Shown: positions 44,599 to 53,019 of the stretch, one piece after another
How the letters are laid out: every line of letters starts with the position of its first letter
Numbering within the stretch: the first letter of the stretch is position 1
Assembly (NCBI RefSeq): GCF_002019705.1
Contig: NZ_KV917377.1
Coordinates: 556,565 to 620,564, forward strand
Direction of reading: 5' to 3'
DNA length: 64,000 nt
Origin: Shouchella patagoniensis
GTDB taxonomy: Bacteria; Bacillota; Bacilli; Bacillales; Bacillaceae_D
Made by a program: the position numbers and the translations under genes
The notes under the pieces: generated by a model
The model's input: only the letters and a program-made list of their open reading frames with translations
The model's database searches: none
What the model was told of the DNA's origin: nothing

Positions 44599-46080
44599 CT
44601 ATTCCTTCTTCGGAACTTGCTTTATTTTATCAACTGGATGAACAATACTCGGACGCCATCTAACACTAGGCACTGTCGTTCGAACCATAATTTGATAAAG
44701 AGCTGGTGGATCGAATGGTAAAAATGGCCAGAGATAAGGTTTATCAAGGGGTTTTAGTTGCACAAGTGACATAAAGAGAAGGAATAGCGAGAGAACAAAG
44801 CCAATTGGACCAAAGAAGGCCACCGCTAGAATTAATCCATACCGTGTAATCCGTAATGCCACTCCTAATTCGTAACTTGGTGTTGCAAACATTCCAATTG
44901 CACCAAGCGCTACATAGAGGATTACTTCAGCTGTAAAATAACCTACCTCAATTGCCATATCACCAATCAATAAAGCCGCAACTAAACCGAGCGCTGTTGC
45001 AAGCGGGGAAGGTGTATGAATAGCTGCCATTCTTAATAACTCTATCCCAGCCTCAGCAAAAATGATCTGAAGAGCAATTGGAATATTTTTATTTTCATTA
45101 ACACCTACAAAGTCAAGTGCTGGTGGAAGTAATTCTTGATGCGTAGCAAGCAACAGCCAAAATGGCACAATTAATAGCGAAAAGATAATTCCAACAAAAC
45201 GCATCCAACGTAAAAATGTTCCTACTGCTGCTGCTTGCCGGTATTCTTCGGCGTGTTGAATATGATGAAACAACGTTGTTGGTGTGATAACGACAGAAGG
45301 AGATGTATCGATAATAATCACAATGTGACCTTCAAAAATATGAGTTGCTGCTACATCGGGGCGCTCTGTATAACGTACAAGGGGGTATGGGTTCATTCCT
45401 TGTTTAACGATATACTCTTCCACAACCTTATCCGCCATTGTTAAACCATCAATCTCAATGGCTTTCAGTTCCTTTTTAATAATGTCGACTAATTCTGGGT
45501 CCGCGATGCCTTCAATATAACAGACACATACATCCGTTTTTGAACGAACACCAACTTGCATGATCTCTTGACGTAATCGTTCATCCCTAATTCTCCGCCT
45601 CGTCAAACCTGTATTAAAGATGATATTTTCTGTATACCCATCTCTTGCTCCACGCACAACTCGTTCGGTATCAGGCTCTTCCGGACCTCTCCCAGGATAA
45701 GAACGGACGTCTGCAATCAGTACTTTTGCTTCTCCATCTACAAGAACAAAAATTAATCCAGATAGGACTTGTGTTATCGCATGATCCATTGAATCTGTTT
45801 CTTCAACTTGGATATGTGCTAAGTGATTTTTAACAGCGAGATATGGATCTTCAGCACGCCTTAGACGGCTTTCTGTTTCCATTAATTCACGCAAAATCTC
45901 AATGATATATAAATTATCTACTAACCCAGTTAAGTAATAAATACCGACATCTTTATTAAAGATGTTGAGCTTCCGTACTCCCACGTCAAATGATTTATCT
46001 AGACCGAGGCGCTCGTAGAGGATCGCTTCATTCTCACTAAAACTTTTACTAAATGTCTTCGTTTTCGAAGGATCTTTCAA
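44599..46080 (-). CDS. spoVAF: Stage V sporulation protein AF
   Basis: 493 residues of the GerA/SpoVAF family. A soluble N-terminal half (to about 270) is followed by four or five membrane helices (about 295-315, 345-370, 375-410, 415-440) and a cytoplasmic tail. The start is TTG 46080 with AAAGGAG upstream, inside the end of spoVAEA. SpoVAF modulates the germination response. It is the last gene of the operon. Confidence 0.93.
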   Translation of the reverse strand: MKDPSKTKTFSKSFSENEAILYERLGLDKSFDVGVRKLNIFNKDVGIYYLTGLVDNLYIIEILRELMETESRLRRAEDPYLAVKNHLAHIQVEETDSMDHAITQVLSGLIFVLVDGEAKVLIADVRSYPGRGPEEPDTERVVRGARDGYTENIIFNTGLTRRRIRDERLRQEIMQVGVRSKTDVCVCYIEGIADPELVDIIKKELKAIEIDGLTMADKVVEEYIVKQGMNPYPLVRYTERPDVAATHIFEGHIVIIIDTSPSVVITPTTLFHHIQHAEEYRQAAAVGTFLRWMRFVGIIFSLLIVPFWLLLATHQELLPPALDFVGVNENKNIPIALQIIFAEAGIELLRMAAIHTPSPLATALGLVAALLIGDMAIEVGYFTAEVILYVALGAIGMFATPSYELGVALRITRYGLILAVAFFGPIGFVLSLFLLFMSLVQLKPLDKPYLWPFLPFDPPALYQIMVRTTVPSVRWRPSIVHPVDKIKQVPKKE

Positions 46081-46633
46081 GATAACCGCTCCTTTCCAGA
46101 ATATACTCTAGTGCTTTCCGAGTAACAGGGGCTCCTCTTTTCACATCATCAAACCGAGCCATTTTTCCGATGTCACCGACTCCTACAACACATGGTAGAT
46201 TAAGTTGATCAAGTACCGATACGGTATCACCGTTAATGCGCCCAATTTCTAAATCTGGCAAACCTTCTTTATCAACTCCGTAAGCCGTTCGCTGTCCAAA
46301 TCGATCAATCGATACATCCACATGTGTCCATTCTTTCGCATGGGTTTGTGATGCTACTGCAACCGCGCCAATCACTTCAATTTCAGGGTGGTTTGCTAAG
46401 TAGCGCATTGCATTTTCTCCTGGTCCATAGTCTCTCATTCCACAATCATCAAACATAACAAGGATCGGCACATCAGGAGCCACCAATATAAAACGAACTA
46501 ATTCTTCTGCATTGATTGTAGTTGGGTTTCCATATGATGCCCCAATGACTCGACAATTAAGCTCACCCGCCAAACGCTCCAGTACTTTCTTAGCCGCTAA
46601 GTCCCCATCTGTTATGAAAATCACTTTTCGCAT
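46049..46633 (-). CDS. spoVAEA: Stage V sporulation protein AE, SpoVAEA type
   Basis: 194-residue soluble protein. It opens RKVIFITDGDLAAKKVLERL and contains ILVMFDDCGMRDYGPGE and VVGVGDIGKMA, characteristic of SpoVAEA. Outer-surface spore membrane protein in B. subtilis. The ATG overlaps the spoVAEB stop (TAATG-type) and the end overlaps spoVAF. Only the main operon carries this gene. Confidence 0.92.
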   Translation of the reverse strand: MRKVIFITDGDLAAKKVLERLAGELNCRVIGASYGNPTTINAEELVRFILVAPDVPILVMFDDCGMRDYGPGENAMRYLANHPEIEVIGAVAVASQTHAKEWTHVDVSIDRFGQRTAYGVDKEGLPDLEIGRINGDTVSVLDQLNLPCVVGVGDIGKMARFDDVKRGAPVTRKALEYILERSGYLERSFENEDI

Positions 46634-46986
46634 TAGACAGCCCCCTTTGGTTTGAAAACAAGGGCAACCGCAACACTAAAAAGAATGGAAAACACTAAAG
46701 TTGTAGAAGCGATTTCAAATACACCGTCGGTGATAAAAAATAGTCCTTGTGCACCGCCCTCCATAGCACCGTGGACGAGCGAGTATCCAAGACCCGTTAA
46801 TGGAACTGTTGCACCTGCACCCGCAAAGGCAATAAGACGTTCATACAATCCAAATCCATCCAAAATAATGCCACTTAAAACCATTACGACTAACATATAA
46901 ATGGATGGGAGTTTCACAATATCTAATAAAAACTGTCCAAATAAGCAAATGAAGCCGCCAATTAAAAATGCCCATAAATATTCCAT
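46633..46986 (-). CDS. spoVAEB: Stage V sporulation protein AE, SpoVAEB type
   Basis: 117 residues, three to four membrane helices, with FLIGGFICLFGQF and GAGATVPLTGLGYSLVHGAMEGG. Membrane component of the dipicolinate channel with SpoVAC. It overlaps spoVAD by one base. The accessory-operon copy at 5852-6202 is clearly homologous along its full length. Confidence 0.92.
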   Translation of the reverse strand: MEYLWAFLIGGFICLFGQFLLDIVKLPSIYMLVVMVLSGIILDGFGLYERLIAFAGAGATVPLTGLGYSLVHGAMEGGAQGLFFITDGVFEIASTTLVFSILFSVAVALVFKPKGAV

Positions 46987-47996
46987 TAGCTGAAGTCCCG
47001 CCTTTCAAATGCTATTGCATGTGCAATTGCCGGGATAGATTGTTTTTGATTAACCGTAATCGAACTAAGTAGTGCACCAGTCGCGATGACCAAAACACGA
47101 TTTAATTCTCCCGCAATTATTTGGTTAAAAACATGACCAAAAACAACTGAAGCTGAGCAACCAGCTCCACTCCCACCTGCGAAAGCTTTTTGCTCCGTTC
47201 CATAAATCATGACTCCACAATCTTCATATCCCTTACTTAAATAATGACCATGCTCTCTTAATAATTTGCGATAAATTTCACTCCCTGTTTTCGACAAATC
47301 GCCAGTTAAAATAAGGTCATAATCTGAAACATGTTTATTTGTTTTACTCAAATGAGCAACTGTTGTTTCTGCAGCGGCGGGAGCCATTGCCGCACCTAAT
47401 TGATTTGCATCTAATAACCCGAAATCAATTACCCTACCAATTGTTGCTTCAGTAACTTGAATTTGAGACCTCTTCTTGCTCAATAGTACTGACCCCGCGC
47501 CTGTGACAGTCAATTGGGCACTTTCACTTTTTTGGACTGCAAATTCAGTTGGAAAACGAAACTGCTTCTCGCACACGCCATAATGGCTACTTGCAGCAGT
47601 TAATACGTGATCTGCTAAAAGACCGTTAATCCAAATGCTTCCTAGAATTAATGCTTCTATCGAAGTTGCGCAAGCGGAATACGTTCCTATGTATGGCAAT
47701 TGCAAATCTCTAGCTACATAACTTGAAACAGTTGTTTGGTTATTTAAATCACCGGCAATAAATAAATCAATTGTGTCAATTGATTTATGCCTTTTCTTTA
47801 AACATTGATTTATAGCCGTCTTCATTAATGCCCGTTCTGCTAATTCCCAACTTTTCTCTCCACACCATAAATCGTCATATACATAATCAAACGAACCTTT
47901 TAACGGTCCAGCTCCTTCTTTAGGTCCAACCGCCGTTCCACTTGATTGAATATAAACGGGTTTTGAGAAAACCATTGTGCGATGGGTGAAACCCAT
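46986..47996 (-). CDS. spoVAD: Stage V sporulation protein AD
   Basis: 336 residues, thiolase fold, dipicolinate-binding. Conserved segments: GTAVGPKEGAGPLKGSFDY, SACATSIEALIL, GSGAGCSASVVFGH. It lies 15 bases after spoVAC. Paralogue at 6199-7215. Confidence 0.93.
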   Translation of the reverse strand: MGFTHRTMVFSKPVYIQSSGTAVGPKEGAGPLKGSFDYVYDDLWCGEKSWELAERALMKTAINQCLKKRHKSIDTIDLFIAGDLNNQTTVSSYVARDLQLPYIGTYSACATSIEALILGSIWINGLLADHVLTAASSHYGVCEKQFRFPTEFAVQKSESAQLTVTGAGSVLLSKKRSQIQVTEATIGRVIDFGLLDANQLGAAMAPAAAETTVAHLSKTNKHVSDYDLILTGDLSKTGSEIYRKLLREHGHYLSKGYEDCGVMIYGTEQKAFAGGSGAGCSASVVFGHVFNQIIAGELNRVLVIATGALLSSITVNQKQSIPAIAHAIAFERRDFS

Positions 47997-48011
47997 GCTA
48001 ATCTCCCCTTT

Positions 48012-48470
48012 TCATTGAAGCAACATTTGAATGAGTAACCGCGAAAAACTAACGATATATGCTGCTGCTACGCCTACCATTAAAATTGGTCCGACAAGAC
48101 GGAATAAATTGACGCCGATTCCAGATAGTAACCCTTCTGACTGATGTTCCAATGCCGTCGAAGTCATTGCGTTAGCGAAACCACTAATTGGTACAATTAA
48201 ACCAGCACCAAATAATTGTGCCCCTTTTTTAAACACGCCTATTCCTGTTGATAGTGCTGTTAAGCCAATTAAGGTAACGAGCATATAGCTCGTAGCTGTT
48301 TGGTCCGTCAAACGAAAAAAGATATGATAGATATTAAAAATTATTTGACCAATTAAACAGATTGCCCCACCAGAAAAAAAGGCAAGAAGTCCGTGTTTTA
48401 TGAATCTCTTCTTAGGTTGAAACAGTAAGATATTCTCTTTATATTCCTCTGGCTTCATTTCTTTTACCAT
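48012..48470 (-). CDS. spoVAC: Stage V sporulation protein AC
   Basis: 152 residues from ATG 48470 (GGAGG six bases upstream; ATG 48485 sits in front of that SD and is discarded). Membrane helices and the conserved FGAGLIVPISGFANAMTSTALEH part mark SpoVAC. It is the first gene of the operon here: spoVAA and spoVAB, which precede it in B. subtilis, are absent. A sigma-G-type promoter lies 31 bases upstream. Confidence 0.92.
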   Translation of the reverse strand: MVKEMKPEEYKENILLFQPKKRFIKHGLLAFFSGGAICLIGQIIFNIYHIFFRLTDQTATSYMLVTLIGLTALSTGIGVFKKGAQLFGAGLIVPISGFANAMTSTALEHQSEGLLSGIGVNLFRLVGPILMVGVAAAYIVSFSRLLIQMLLQ

Positions 48471-48500
48471 GTAAAACCTCCACACTTTAATCTCTTGTTG

Positions 48501-48529
48501 TAGTATGCAACATTAGATTTTGTTCATTC
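48501..48529 (-). promoter_or_regulatory. Sigma-G promoter of the main spoVA operon
   Basis: Minus strand GAATG, 17 bases, CATACTA: full agreement with the sigma-G elements GHATR and CATWHTA. It places spoVAC-AD-AEB-AEA-AF expression in the forespore, as known for spoVA. Confidence 0.7.
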
Positions 48530-48539
48530 GTCCAACGAC

Positions 48540-48575
48540 AAAAAAGAACTCATTCTTGCAAAAAGAGTTCTTTTA
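48540..48575 (-). terminator. Terminator insulating spoVA from upstream transcription
   Basis: Stem AAAAGAACTC / GAGTTCTTTT with a 13-base loop and TTTTTT on the minus strand, directly upstream of the spoVA promoter. It would stop read-through from sigF. Confidence 0.7.
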
Positions 48576-48633
48576 AGACTTTATCTGCTCAATTACTCGA
48601 TAAAAATTTTTTAACTATTAGTATAACTTCATG

Positions 48634-48663
48634 TTGACAGGTCTTTTTGCCCAAGCCTATAAT
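48634..48663 (+). promoter_or_regulatory. Consensus sigma-A promoter on the plus strand
   Basis: TTGACA (48634-48639), 18 bases, TATAAT (48658-48663): both hexamers are perfect. No gene lies downstream on this strand before a strong terminator, so it should drive a non-coding transcript. Confidence 0.75.
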
Positions 48664-48669
48664 ATGTAT

Positions 48670-48845
48670 ACATCCTTCGTTTTGACTCCTCAGGTGGTAT
48701 ACCCACTTACCACGATATTTCATTACATCTGTATTCCACCTGTATTGCAAAGCAAGAACCTCCGCACCACATAATCTTCGTTTTCATTCCTCGACAAAGA
48801 AGCAAGCTCTTCTCTGTCCCCTAGAGATGAGCTTGCTTTTTATGT
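48670..48845 (+). ncRNA. Putative stand-alone small RNA (about 175 nt)
   Basis: A perfect sigma-A promoter ends at 48663 and a strong terminator fills 48800-48845: about 15 paired bases (AAGCAAGCTC.TCTCT / AGAGA.GAGCTTGCTT) then TTTTTAT. There is no SD-preceded frame in between. Two alternative stems share the same bases: CAGGTGG (48691-48697) with CCACCTG (48736-48742), or GTGGTA (48694-48699) with TACCAC (48708-48713). A C-rich stretch AACCTCCGCACCAC (48757-48770) resembles an anti-SD seed. It is encoded in the sigF-spoVAC gap, where B. subtilis has spoVAA/spoVAB. No known RNA family recognised. Confidence 0.6.
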
Positions 48846-49606
48846 TATGGCGCATCCGACATCGTTTCTTTCATCTGCTCTAGAATTTTTTTCTCAAGCC
48901 GCGACACTTGCACTTGAGAAATACCTAAACGTTCAGCCACTTCTGATTGGGTTTGATCCTTGTAATACCTAAGGTAGACAATTAAACGTTCACGTTCTTC
49001 CAAATCCCTAATTGCTTCTTTTAACGCTATTTTATCAAACCATTTCACTTGTGTATGATCTGCAATTTGATCCAATAATGTAATGGGATCACCATCGTTT
49101 TCATACACCGTCTCATGAATAGAAGACAAACTCCGATTTGCGTCACCAGCAAAGACAACTTCTTCAGGCGTCACACCTAAATGTTCAGCGATCTCATTCA
49201 CAGTTGGTGTTCTTCGCAATTCTTTTGTTAATTCGTCTTTTGATTTGCGAATTTTGTTACTTAATTCTTTAATTGAGCGACTAACTTTCACAGTACCGTC
49301 ATCCCGTAGAAAGCGTTGGATCTCACCAATAATCATTGGAACGGCATAGGTTGAAAACTTCACATCATAAGACAAATCAAATTTATCAACAGACTTAATT
49401 AACCCAATGCATCCAATTTGAAATAAATCATCAGCTTCATAACCACGATTCATAAAACGTTGAACGACTGACCATACAAGCCGAGTATTTTTGTTGACAA
49501 TTAAATCTCTTGCTTCAGTGTCACCGTTTTGACTCTCAGCAATTAAACGCTTCACTTCATTATCTGACAATGTTTTTTTATTGGTCTTTTTCACCTCTGC
49601 GCTCAT
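48845..49606 (-). CDS. sigF: RNA polymerase sporulation sigma factor SigF
   Basis: 253 residues. Region 2 contains NTRLVWSVVQRF and YEADDLFQIGCIGLIKSVDKFD; region 3 VKVSRSIKEL; region 4 has the HTH RYYKDQTQSEVAERLGISQV. It is the first compartment-specific sigma factor of the forespore, held inactive by SpoIIAB. It lies 13 bases after spoIIAB. The adjoining terminator at 48800-48842 is usable on this strand too. Confidence 0.96.
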   Translation of the reverse strand: MSAEVKKTNKKTLSDNEVKRLIAESQNGDTEARDLIVNKNTRLVWSVVQRFMNRGYEADDLFQIGCIGLIKSVDKFDLSYDVKFSTYAVPMIIGEIQRFLRDDGTVKVSRSIKELSNKIRKSKDELTKELRRTPTVNEIAEHLGVTPEEVVFAGDANRSLSSIHETVYENDGDPITLLDQIADHTQVKWFDKIALKEAIRDLEERERLIVYLRYYKDQTQSEVAERLGISQVQVSRLEKKILEQMKETMSDAP

Positions 49607-49619
49607 TATATAAGACCCC

Positions 49620-50060
49620 TTATCTGCACACAGCCTTTGTTGATGCTAGCTGCTTTTTTAAGTACACGGTTGTCCCAATTAATGGCTCAGAGACTACTTT
49701 CATGTCATGACAAAAGTTCTCCATTATTGTAAACCCCATTCCAGATCGTTCTAATTCTGGTTTCGAGGTGAATAACGGTTGTTTTGCTTCATCTAAATCC
49801 GCTATGCCGACACCTTCATCCCGGATAATTAATTCTATTTCATTTTCAAAAAGTTGAGCAGAAATATAGACTTGTCCAGTTGGATCATTTTCATATCCGT
49901 GAATGATAGAGTTTGTCACTGCTTCAGATACAACCGTTTTGATTTCTGTAAGTTCATCCATTGTTGGATCCAATTGTGCTAAGAACGCTCCTACGGTAAT
50001 CCGGGCAAATGATTCGTTTTCACTTTTAGCCAAAAATGACAGTTCCATTTTATTTGTCAT
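49620..50060 (-). CDS. spoIIAB: Anti-sigma F factor SpoIIAB
   Basis: 146-residue GHKL-type serine kinase and anti-sigma factor. The ATP-binding N box is seen in [18 protein letters not shown], the G1 box in [12 protein letters not shown] and a G2-like part in [15 protein letters not shown]. It binds SigF or phosphorylates SpoIIAA. Spacing to spoIIAA is three bases. Confidence 0.96.
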   Translation of the reverse strand: MTNKMELSFLAKSENESFARITVGAFLAQLDPTMDELTEIKTVVSEAVTNSIIHGYENDPTGQVYISAQLFENEIELIIRDEGVGIADLDEAKQPLFTSKPELERSGMGFTIMENFCHDMKVVSEPLIGTTVYLKKQLASTKAVCR

Positions 50061-50063
50061 TGG

Positions 50064-50408
50064 TTATGCCACCCCCAGCTTTTGCAAAGCAAATCCTTCA
50101 TTTTCTTCAAAGCGAATAATCTTAAACATCCCTGACATTTCAAATAATCTTTCGATTACAGGGGATATGGCGCAAACCACCATCTCACCATTATTTGCCT
50201 TAATCTGCTTATAGCGGCCCAATATAACGCCTAAACCAGAGCTATCCATAAACGATAACTTTGCTAAGTTCAATACAATGTGTTGAACTTCTCCTAATCG
50301 AGCCTCAATCTTGCTTCTTAATTCTTTTGCCGCATGATGGTCAAGCTCACCGTCTAAGCGGATTAGTAATACATGTCCATGTTGTTCTAAATCAATTTGC
50401 AAACTCAC
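50064..50408 (-). CDS. spoIIAA: Anti-sigma F factor antagonist SpoIIAA
   Basis: 114-residue STAS-domain protein. The phosphorylated serine is in the motif [16 protein letters not shown]. It frees SigF by binding SpoIIAB. SD GGAGG precedes ATG 50408. It is the first gene of the spoIIA operon, under the sigma-H-like promoter at 50440-50469. Confidence 0.95.
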   Translation of the reverse strand: MSLQIDLEQHGHVLLIRLDGELDHHAAKELRSKIEARLGEVQHIVLNLAKLSFMDSSGLGVILGRYKQIKANNGEMVVCAISPVIERLFEMSGMFKIIRFEENEGFALQKLGVA

Positions 50409-50439
50409 GATCGCACCTCCGTCAATTTTTCTAATGCTT

Positions 50440-50469
50440 AGATTCGATGCATGGAAGATAGAATCCTTG
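50440..50469 (-). promoter_or_regulatory. Sigma-H promoter of spoIIA, with a nearby Spo0A-box-like site
   Basis: Minus strand CAAGGATTC, 12 bases, ATCGAATCT: close to the sigma-H consensus RnAGGAwww-N11/12-rnnGAATww. Just upstream the minus strand reads TTTTGTCAG (about 50472-50481), one or two bases off a Spo0A box (TTGTCRAA). Both fit the known control of spoIIA. Confidence 0.6.
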
Positions 50470-50515
50470 CTACTGACAAAACTAGTGCATTAAATTGCAA
50501 ATCTCTATAATTCAG

Positions 50516-51685
50516 CTACTTTCCAGCAAATGTTGACAATGTCCGTTTAAATAGTTCCCACCACGAAGCACTCTCAACAGACTCAGCCGCCGTGAGATCT
50601 GTTTTTAAAAGTGTCTCGCCCTCTTTTTCAATACTCAATTGACCGATAACATCGCCTTTTTCAATCGGTGCATGCAAATGATCAACAAGTGTTACGTTTG
50701 TCATCGCTTCATCGATTTTTTCACCTTTTTTATGCAAAATTGACACTTGTTCTGGAGTAATTGCTTGTACCGTCTTATCTTGTCCTTTTGTTACTTTTGC
50801 CTCTCCCAAAACATCCCCCCTTGAATAGAGGTGCTTTGTCGAGTATTGGCTAAATGAATAATCTAACATTGCTGTAATATCTGCATTGCGGTTTTTAGGT
50901 GTAGGCTCTCCCATAACAACTGCAATGACGCGCATTCCATCTTTTTCTGCAGTCGCTGTTAACCCATATTTAGCCTCTTGTGTAAAACCAGTTTTTAAGC
51001 CATCCACACCAGGATAAAAGCGAACAAGTTTATTTGTATTTACTAGCCAGAATTCTTTATCCGTTCCTTTCCTTAAATAATCTTCGTAGATACCCGTGTA
51101 AGAAGTGATATTTTCATGTTTCAGAAGTTCTTTAGCGATAATCGCTAAGTCTTGAGCTGATGAATAATGATCAGCTACTGGTAAACCATTTGTATTTTTA
51201 AAAGACGTGTGTTCTAACCCTAATTCAGCTGCTTTTCCATTCATTTTTTTAACAAATTCAGCCTCTGTACCACCAATGTGCTCTGCCATTGCTACAGCCG
51301 CGTCGTTTCCAGATGCAACAGCTATTGCTTTGAGCATATCATCAACACTCATTTTTTCTCCTGGTTCTAAAAATACTTGCGAACCACCCATTGATGCTGC
51401 ATTCTCGCTTACTGTCACCATATCTTCGTATTTAAGTTCTCCATCTTCAATAGCTTCCATGATTAATAACATCGTCATGATCTTAGTCATACTTGCTGGA
51501 GGCAATGGTTTATCACTATCTTTTTCAAATAGAACCTCTCCAGTGTCTCTTTCAATCACAATTGCTGATGTTGCATTTTCTGCTAAATCTAAGTTTTGTT
51601 TTTCTGCTGCGGTCGCAACTCCGTTAACGTTGTTACCCATAACGAATACAAACATGGCTACAATCATTACAAACAATCTTTTCAT
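50516..51685 (-). CDS. dacF: D-alanyl-D-alanine carboxypeptidase DacF
   Basis: 389 residues from ATG 51685 (GGAGG eight bases upstream). A signal peptide ends near residue 27 (VATAAEK). PBP motifs SMTK, SGN and KTG (in GVDGLKTGF) are intact, and a C-terminal PBP5-like domain and membrane-associating end follow. It is made in the forespore and, with DacB, sets cortex cross-linking. Upstream of spoIIA as in B. subtilis. Confidence 0.93.
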   Translation of the reverse strand: MKRLFVMIVAMFVFVMGNNVNGVATAAEKQNLDLAENATSAIVIERDTGEVLFEKDSDKPLPPASMTKIMTMLLIMEAIEDGELKYEDMVTVSENAASMGGSQVFLEPGEKMSVDDMLKAIAVASGNDAAVAMAEHIGGTEAEFVKKMNGKAAELGLEHTSFKNTNGLPVADHYSSAQDLAIIAKELLKHENITSYTGIYEDYLRKGTDKEFWLVNTNKLVRFYPGVDGLKTGFTQEAKYGLTATAEKDGMRVIAVVMGEPTPKNRNADITAMLDYSFSQYSTKHLYSRGDVLGEAKVTKGQDKTVQAITPEQVSILHKKGEKIDEAMTNVTLVDHLHAPIEKGDVIGQLSIEKEGETLLKTDLTAAESVESASWWELFKRTLSTFAGK

Positions 51686-51769
51686 CTTTCTTACCTCCAC
51701 TGATCCCATGATCTAAAAACTATCCGCTATTCTTTCCATTTACTAGACGCACTATACGTTCGACATAAT

Positions 51770-51792
51770 AAAAAAGCACAGCTTGTGTGCGA
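51770..51792 (-). terminator. Terminator after the deacetylase gene
   Basis: Stem GCACAC-AA-GCTGTGC followed by TTTTTT on the minus strand. Confidence 0.7.
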
Positions 51793-52623
51793 CTAATTTA
51801 ACCCTTTTATCTTAAGCAAATCTGGGACTGTTAGAAATTGGTAGCCTCTTTTTTTCAACTCTTTAATTTCATCTGGCAATTGCATTAATAATTCATTACT
51901 TTGTTCAATTCCATCATGATGCAATATGATGTCTCCCGGTTTAATTTCTGAGACGACATGTTTCGCAGTTAATTGGTATTCTGAAAGTCCGTCCATTGCA
52001 TCTAAACTCCAACCAATAATATGATAGCCTTCATTATGAAGAACTTGAACGACCTGCTCGTTCAATAAATGATAAGGAACACGTACCATTTTGGTTTTTC
52101 TACCAATGGTATTCGCAATTTTCTTTTCCGTTTGATCCAGCTCCTGTAAAATTTCGTCTGTCGTCAAAGAAGTTAAATCAAGATGATGAAATGTATGATT
52201 ACCGACCATATGTCCTTCAGCGACTATCCGCTTAAGTATCGTTTCATTGTTTTCTATTTTCGAGCCGATGACAAAGAAGGTTGCTTTCACATTCATTTCT
52301 TTAAGTAGATCAAGTATTGCATTCGTATGTAATTTATCTGGACCATCATTGAATGATAAAGCAATATTACGCTCTTCTGTTTCTGCTTTTGAATAAATCG
52401 AATGTATGCTTTTAGAATCTAAGCTCTCTAAATTGCTTTCAGCTTTCTTTGGCATGGATGATTCAGGCGTATACGTTTGGTTATGAAAATCCTGACTACT
52501 GAAATGTTGGGCTGGAGCCTTCCGATGCAAAGCATTACTGTACTCTGGATACGTGTAAGAGCAACTTGATGCGAACACACATATTGTACAAACCGTCATG
52601 ATGTTTTTCGCACTAATCTTCAT
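51793..52623 (-). CDS. NodB-type polysaccharide deacetylase, lipoprotein
   Basis: 276 residues. A lipoprotein signal ends at Cys21 (FASSC). The NodB domain begins near residue 85: motif 1 is SFNDGP where the family has T/SFDDGP; motif 2 is HTFHH with the two metal histidines; motif 3 RVPYHLL and later DIILHHDG. The first Asp of motif 1, the usual catalytic base, is Asn, and motif 3 lacks the typical RPPxG pattern. It may be a weak or non-catalytic peptidoglycan/chitin-binding member. Stands alone downstream of a DUF2188 gene. Confidence 0.82.
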   Translation of the reverse strand: MKISAKNIMTVCTICVFASSCSYTYPEYSNALHRKAPAQHFSSQDFHNQTYTPESSMPKKAESNLESLDSKSIHSIYSKAETEERNIALSFNDGPDKLHTNAILDLLKEMNVKATFFVIGSKIENNETILKRIVAEGHMVGNHTFHHLDLTSLTTDEILQELDQTEKKIANTIGRKTKMVRVPYHLLNEQVVQVLHNEGYHIIGWSLDAMDGLSEYQLTAKHVVSEIKPGDIILHHDGIEQSNELLMQLPDEIKELKKRGYQFLTVPDLLKIKGLN

Positions 52624-52681
52624 AAGGATCCTCTCTTTTCCATTAGTTGGTATAGTTTGGCGCTAGACAGGACTTTTATGC

Positions 52682-52716
52682 AAAAAAAACAGACCCTTTT
52701 GACTGGGTCTGTTTAA
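52682..52716 (-). terminator. Terminator after the DUF2188 gene
   Basis: Stem AAACAGACCCAGT / AAAGGGTCTGTTT followed by TTTTT on the minus strand. Confidence 0.85.
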
Positions 52717-52721
52717 CCTAA

Positions 52722-52919
52722 TTAGAACGTTTTAATTTCCTGCTTTTCATTCGTTTCATCAAAAATAATTAATCTGCTTGGTTTATTTGCTTCTGCGAAA
52801 CGAATTCCTGCTTCTACTGCAGTTGTTTGTTTGTCAAACTCTTCGTAAGGAGCGACATCCTCAATTTTCAAAAACCAAGTTGTTGCATCTTTATTTGGTA
52901 CTACTGAATATTCCTTCAT
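52722..52919 (-). CDS. DUF2188 protein
   Basis: 65 residues: a small beta-alpha-beta domain with VPNKDATTWFLKIE, the helix KQTTAVEAGIRFAEANKPSRLIIFD and a polar end, as in DUF2188. Such proteins are cytosolic, often stress-induced, of unknown function. SD AAGGAGAG before ATG 52919; own terminator. Confidence 0.82.
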   Translation of the reverse strand: MKEYSVVPNKDATTWFLKIEDVAPYEEFDKQTTAVEAGIRFAEANKPSRLIIFDETNEKQEIKTF

Positions 52920-53019
52920 GTAAAAACTCTCTCCTTTATCTGTTCTACTACTTATTTACCCTGTTCGTTTTAAGTGTAAACTTGAATAGATAAAAGACCA
53001 CAAAAACCATTTAATCGCT

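Noticed and set aside
44599-46080. spoVAF as a gerA germinant-receptor subunit
   Set aside because: It belongs to the same superfamily, but position after spoVAEA and absence of gerB/gerC partners identify SpoVAF.
48682-48780. Possible peptide (GTG start) inside the putative sRNA
   Set aside because: 26 codons without any SD; non-coding RNA explains promoter, structure and terminator better.
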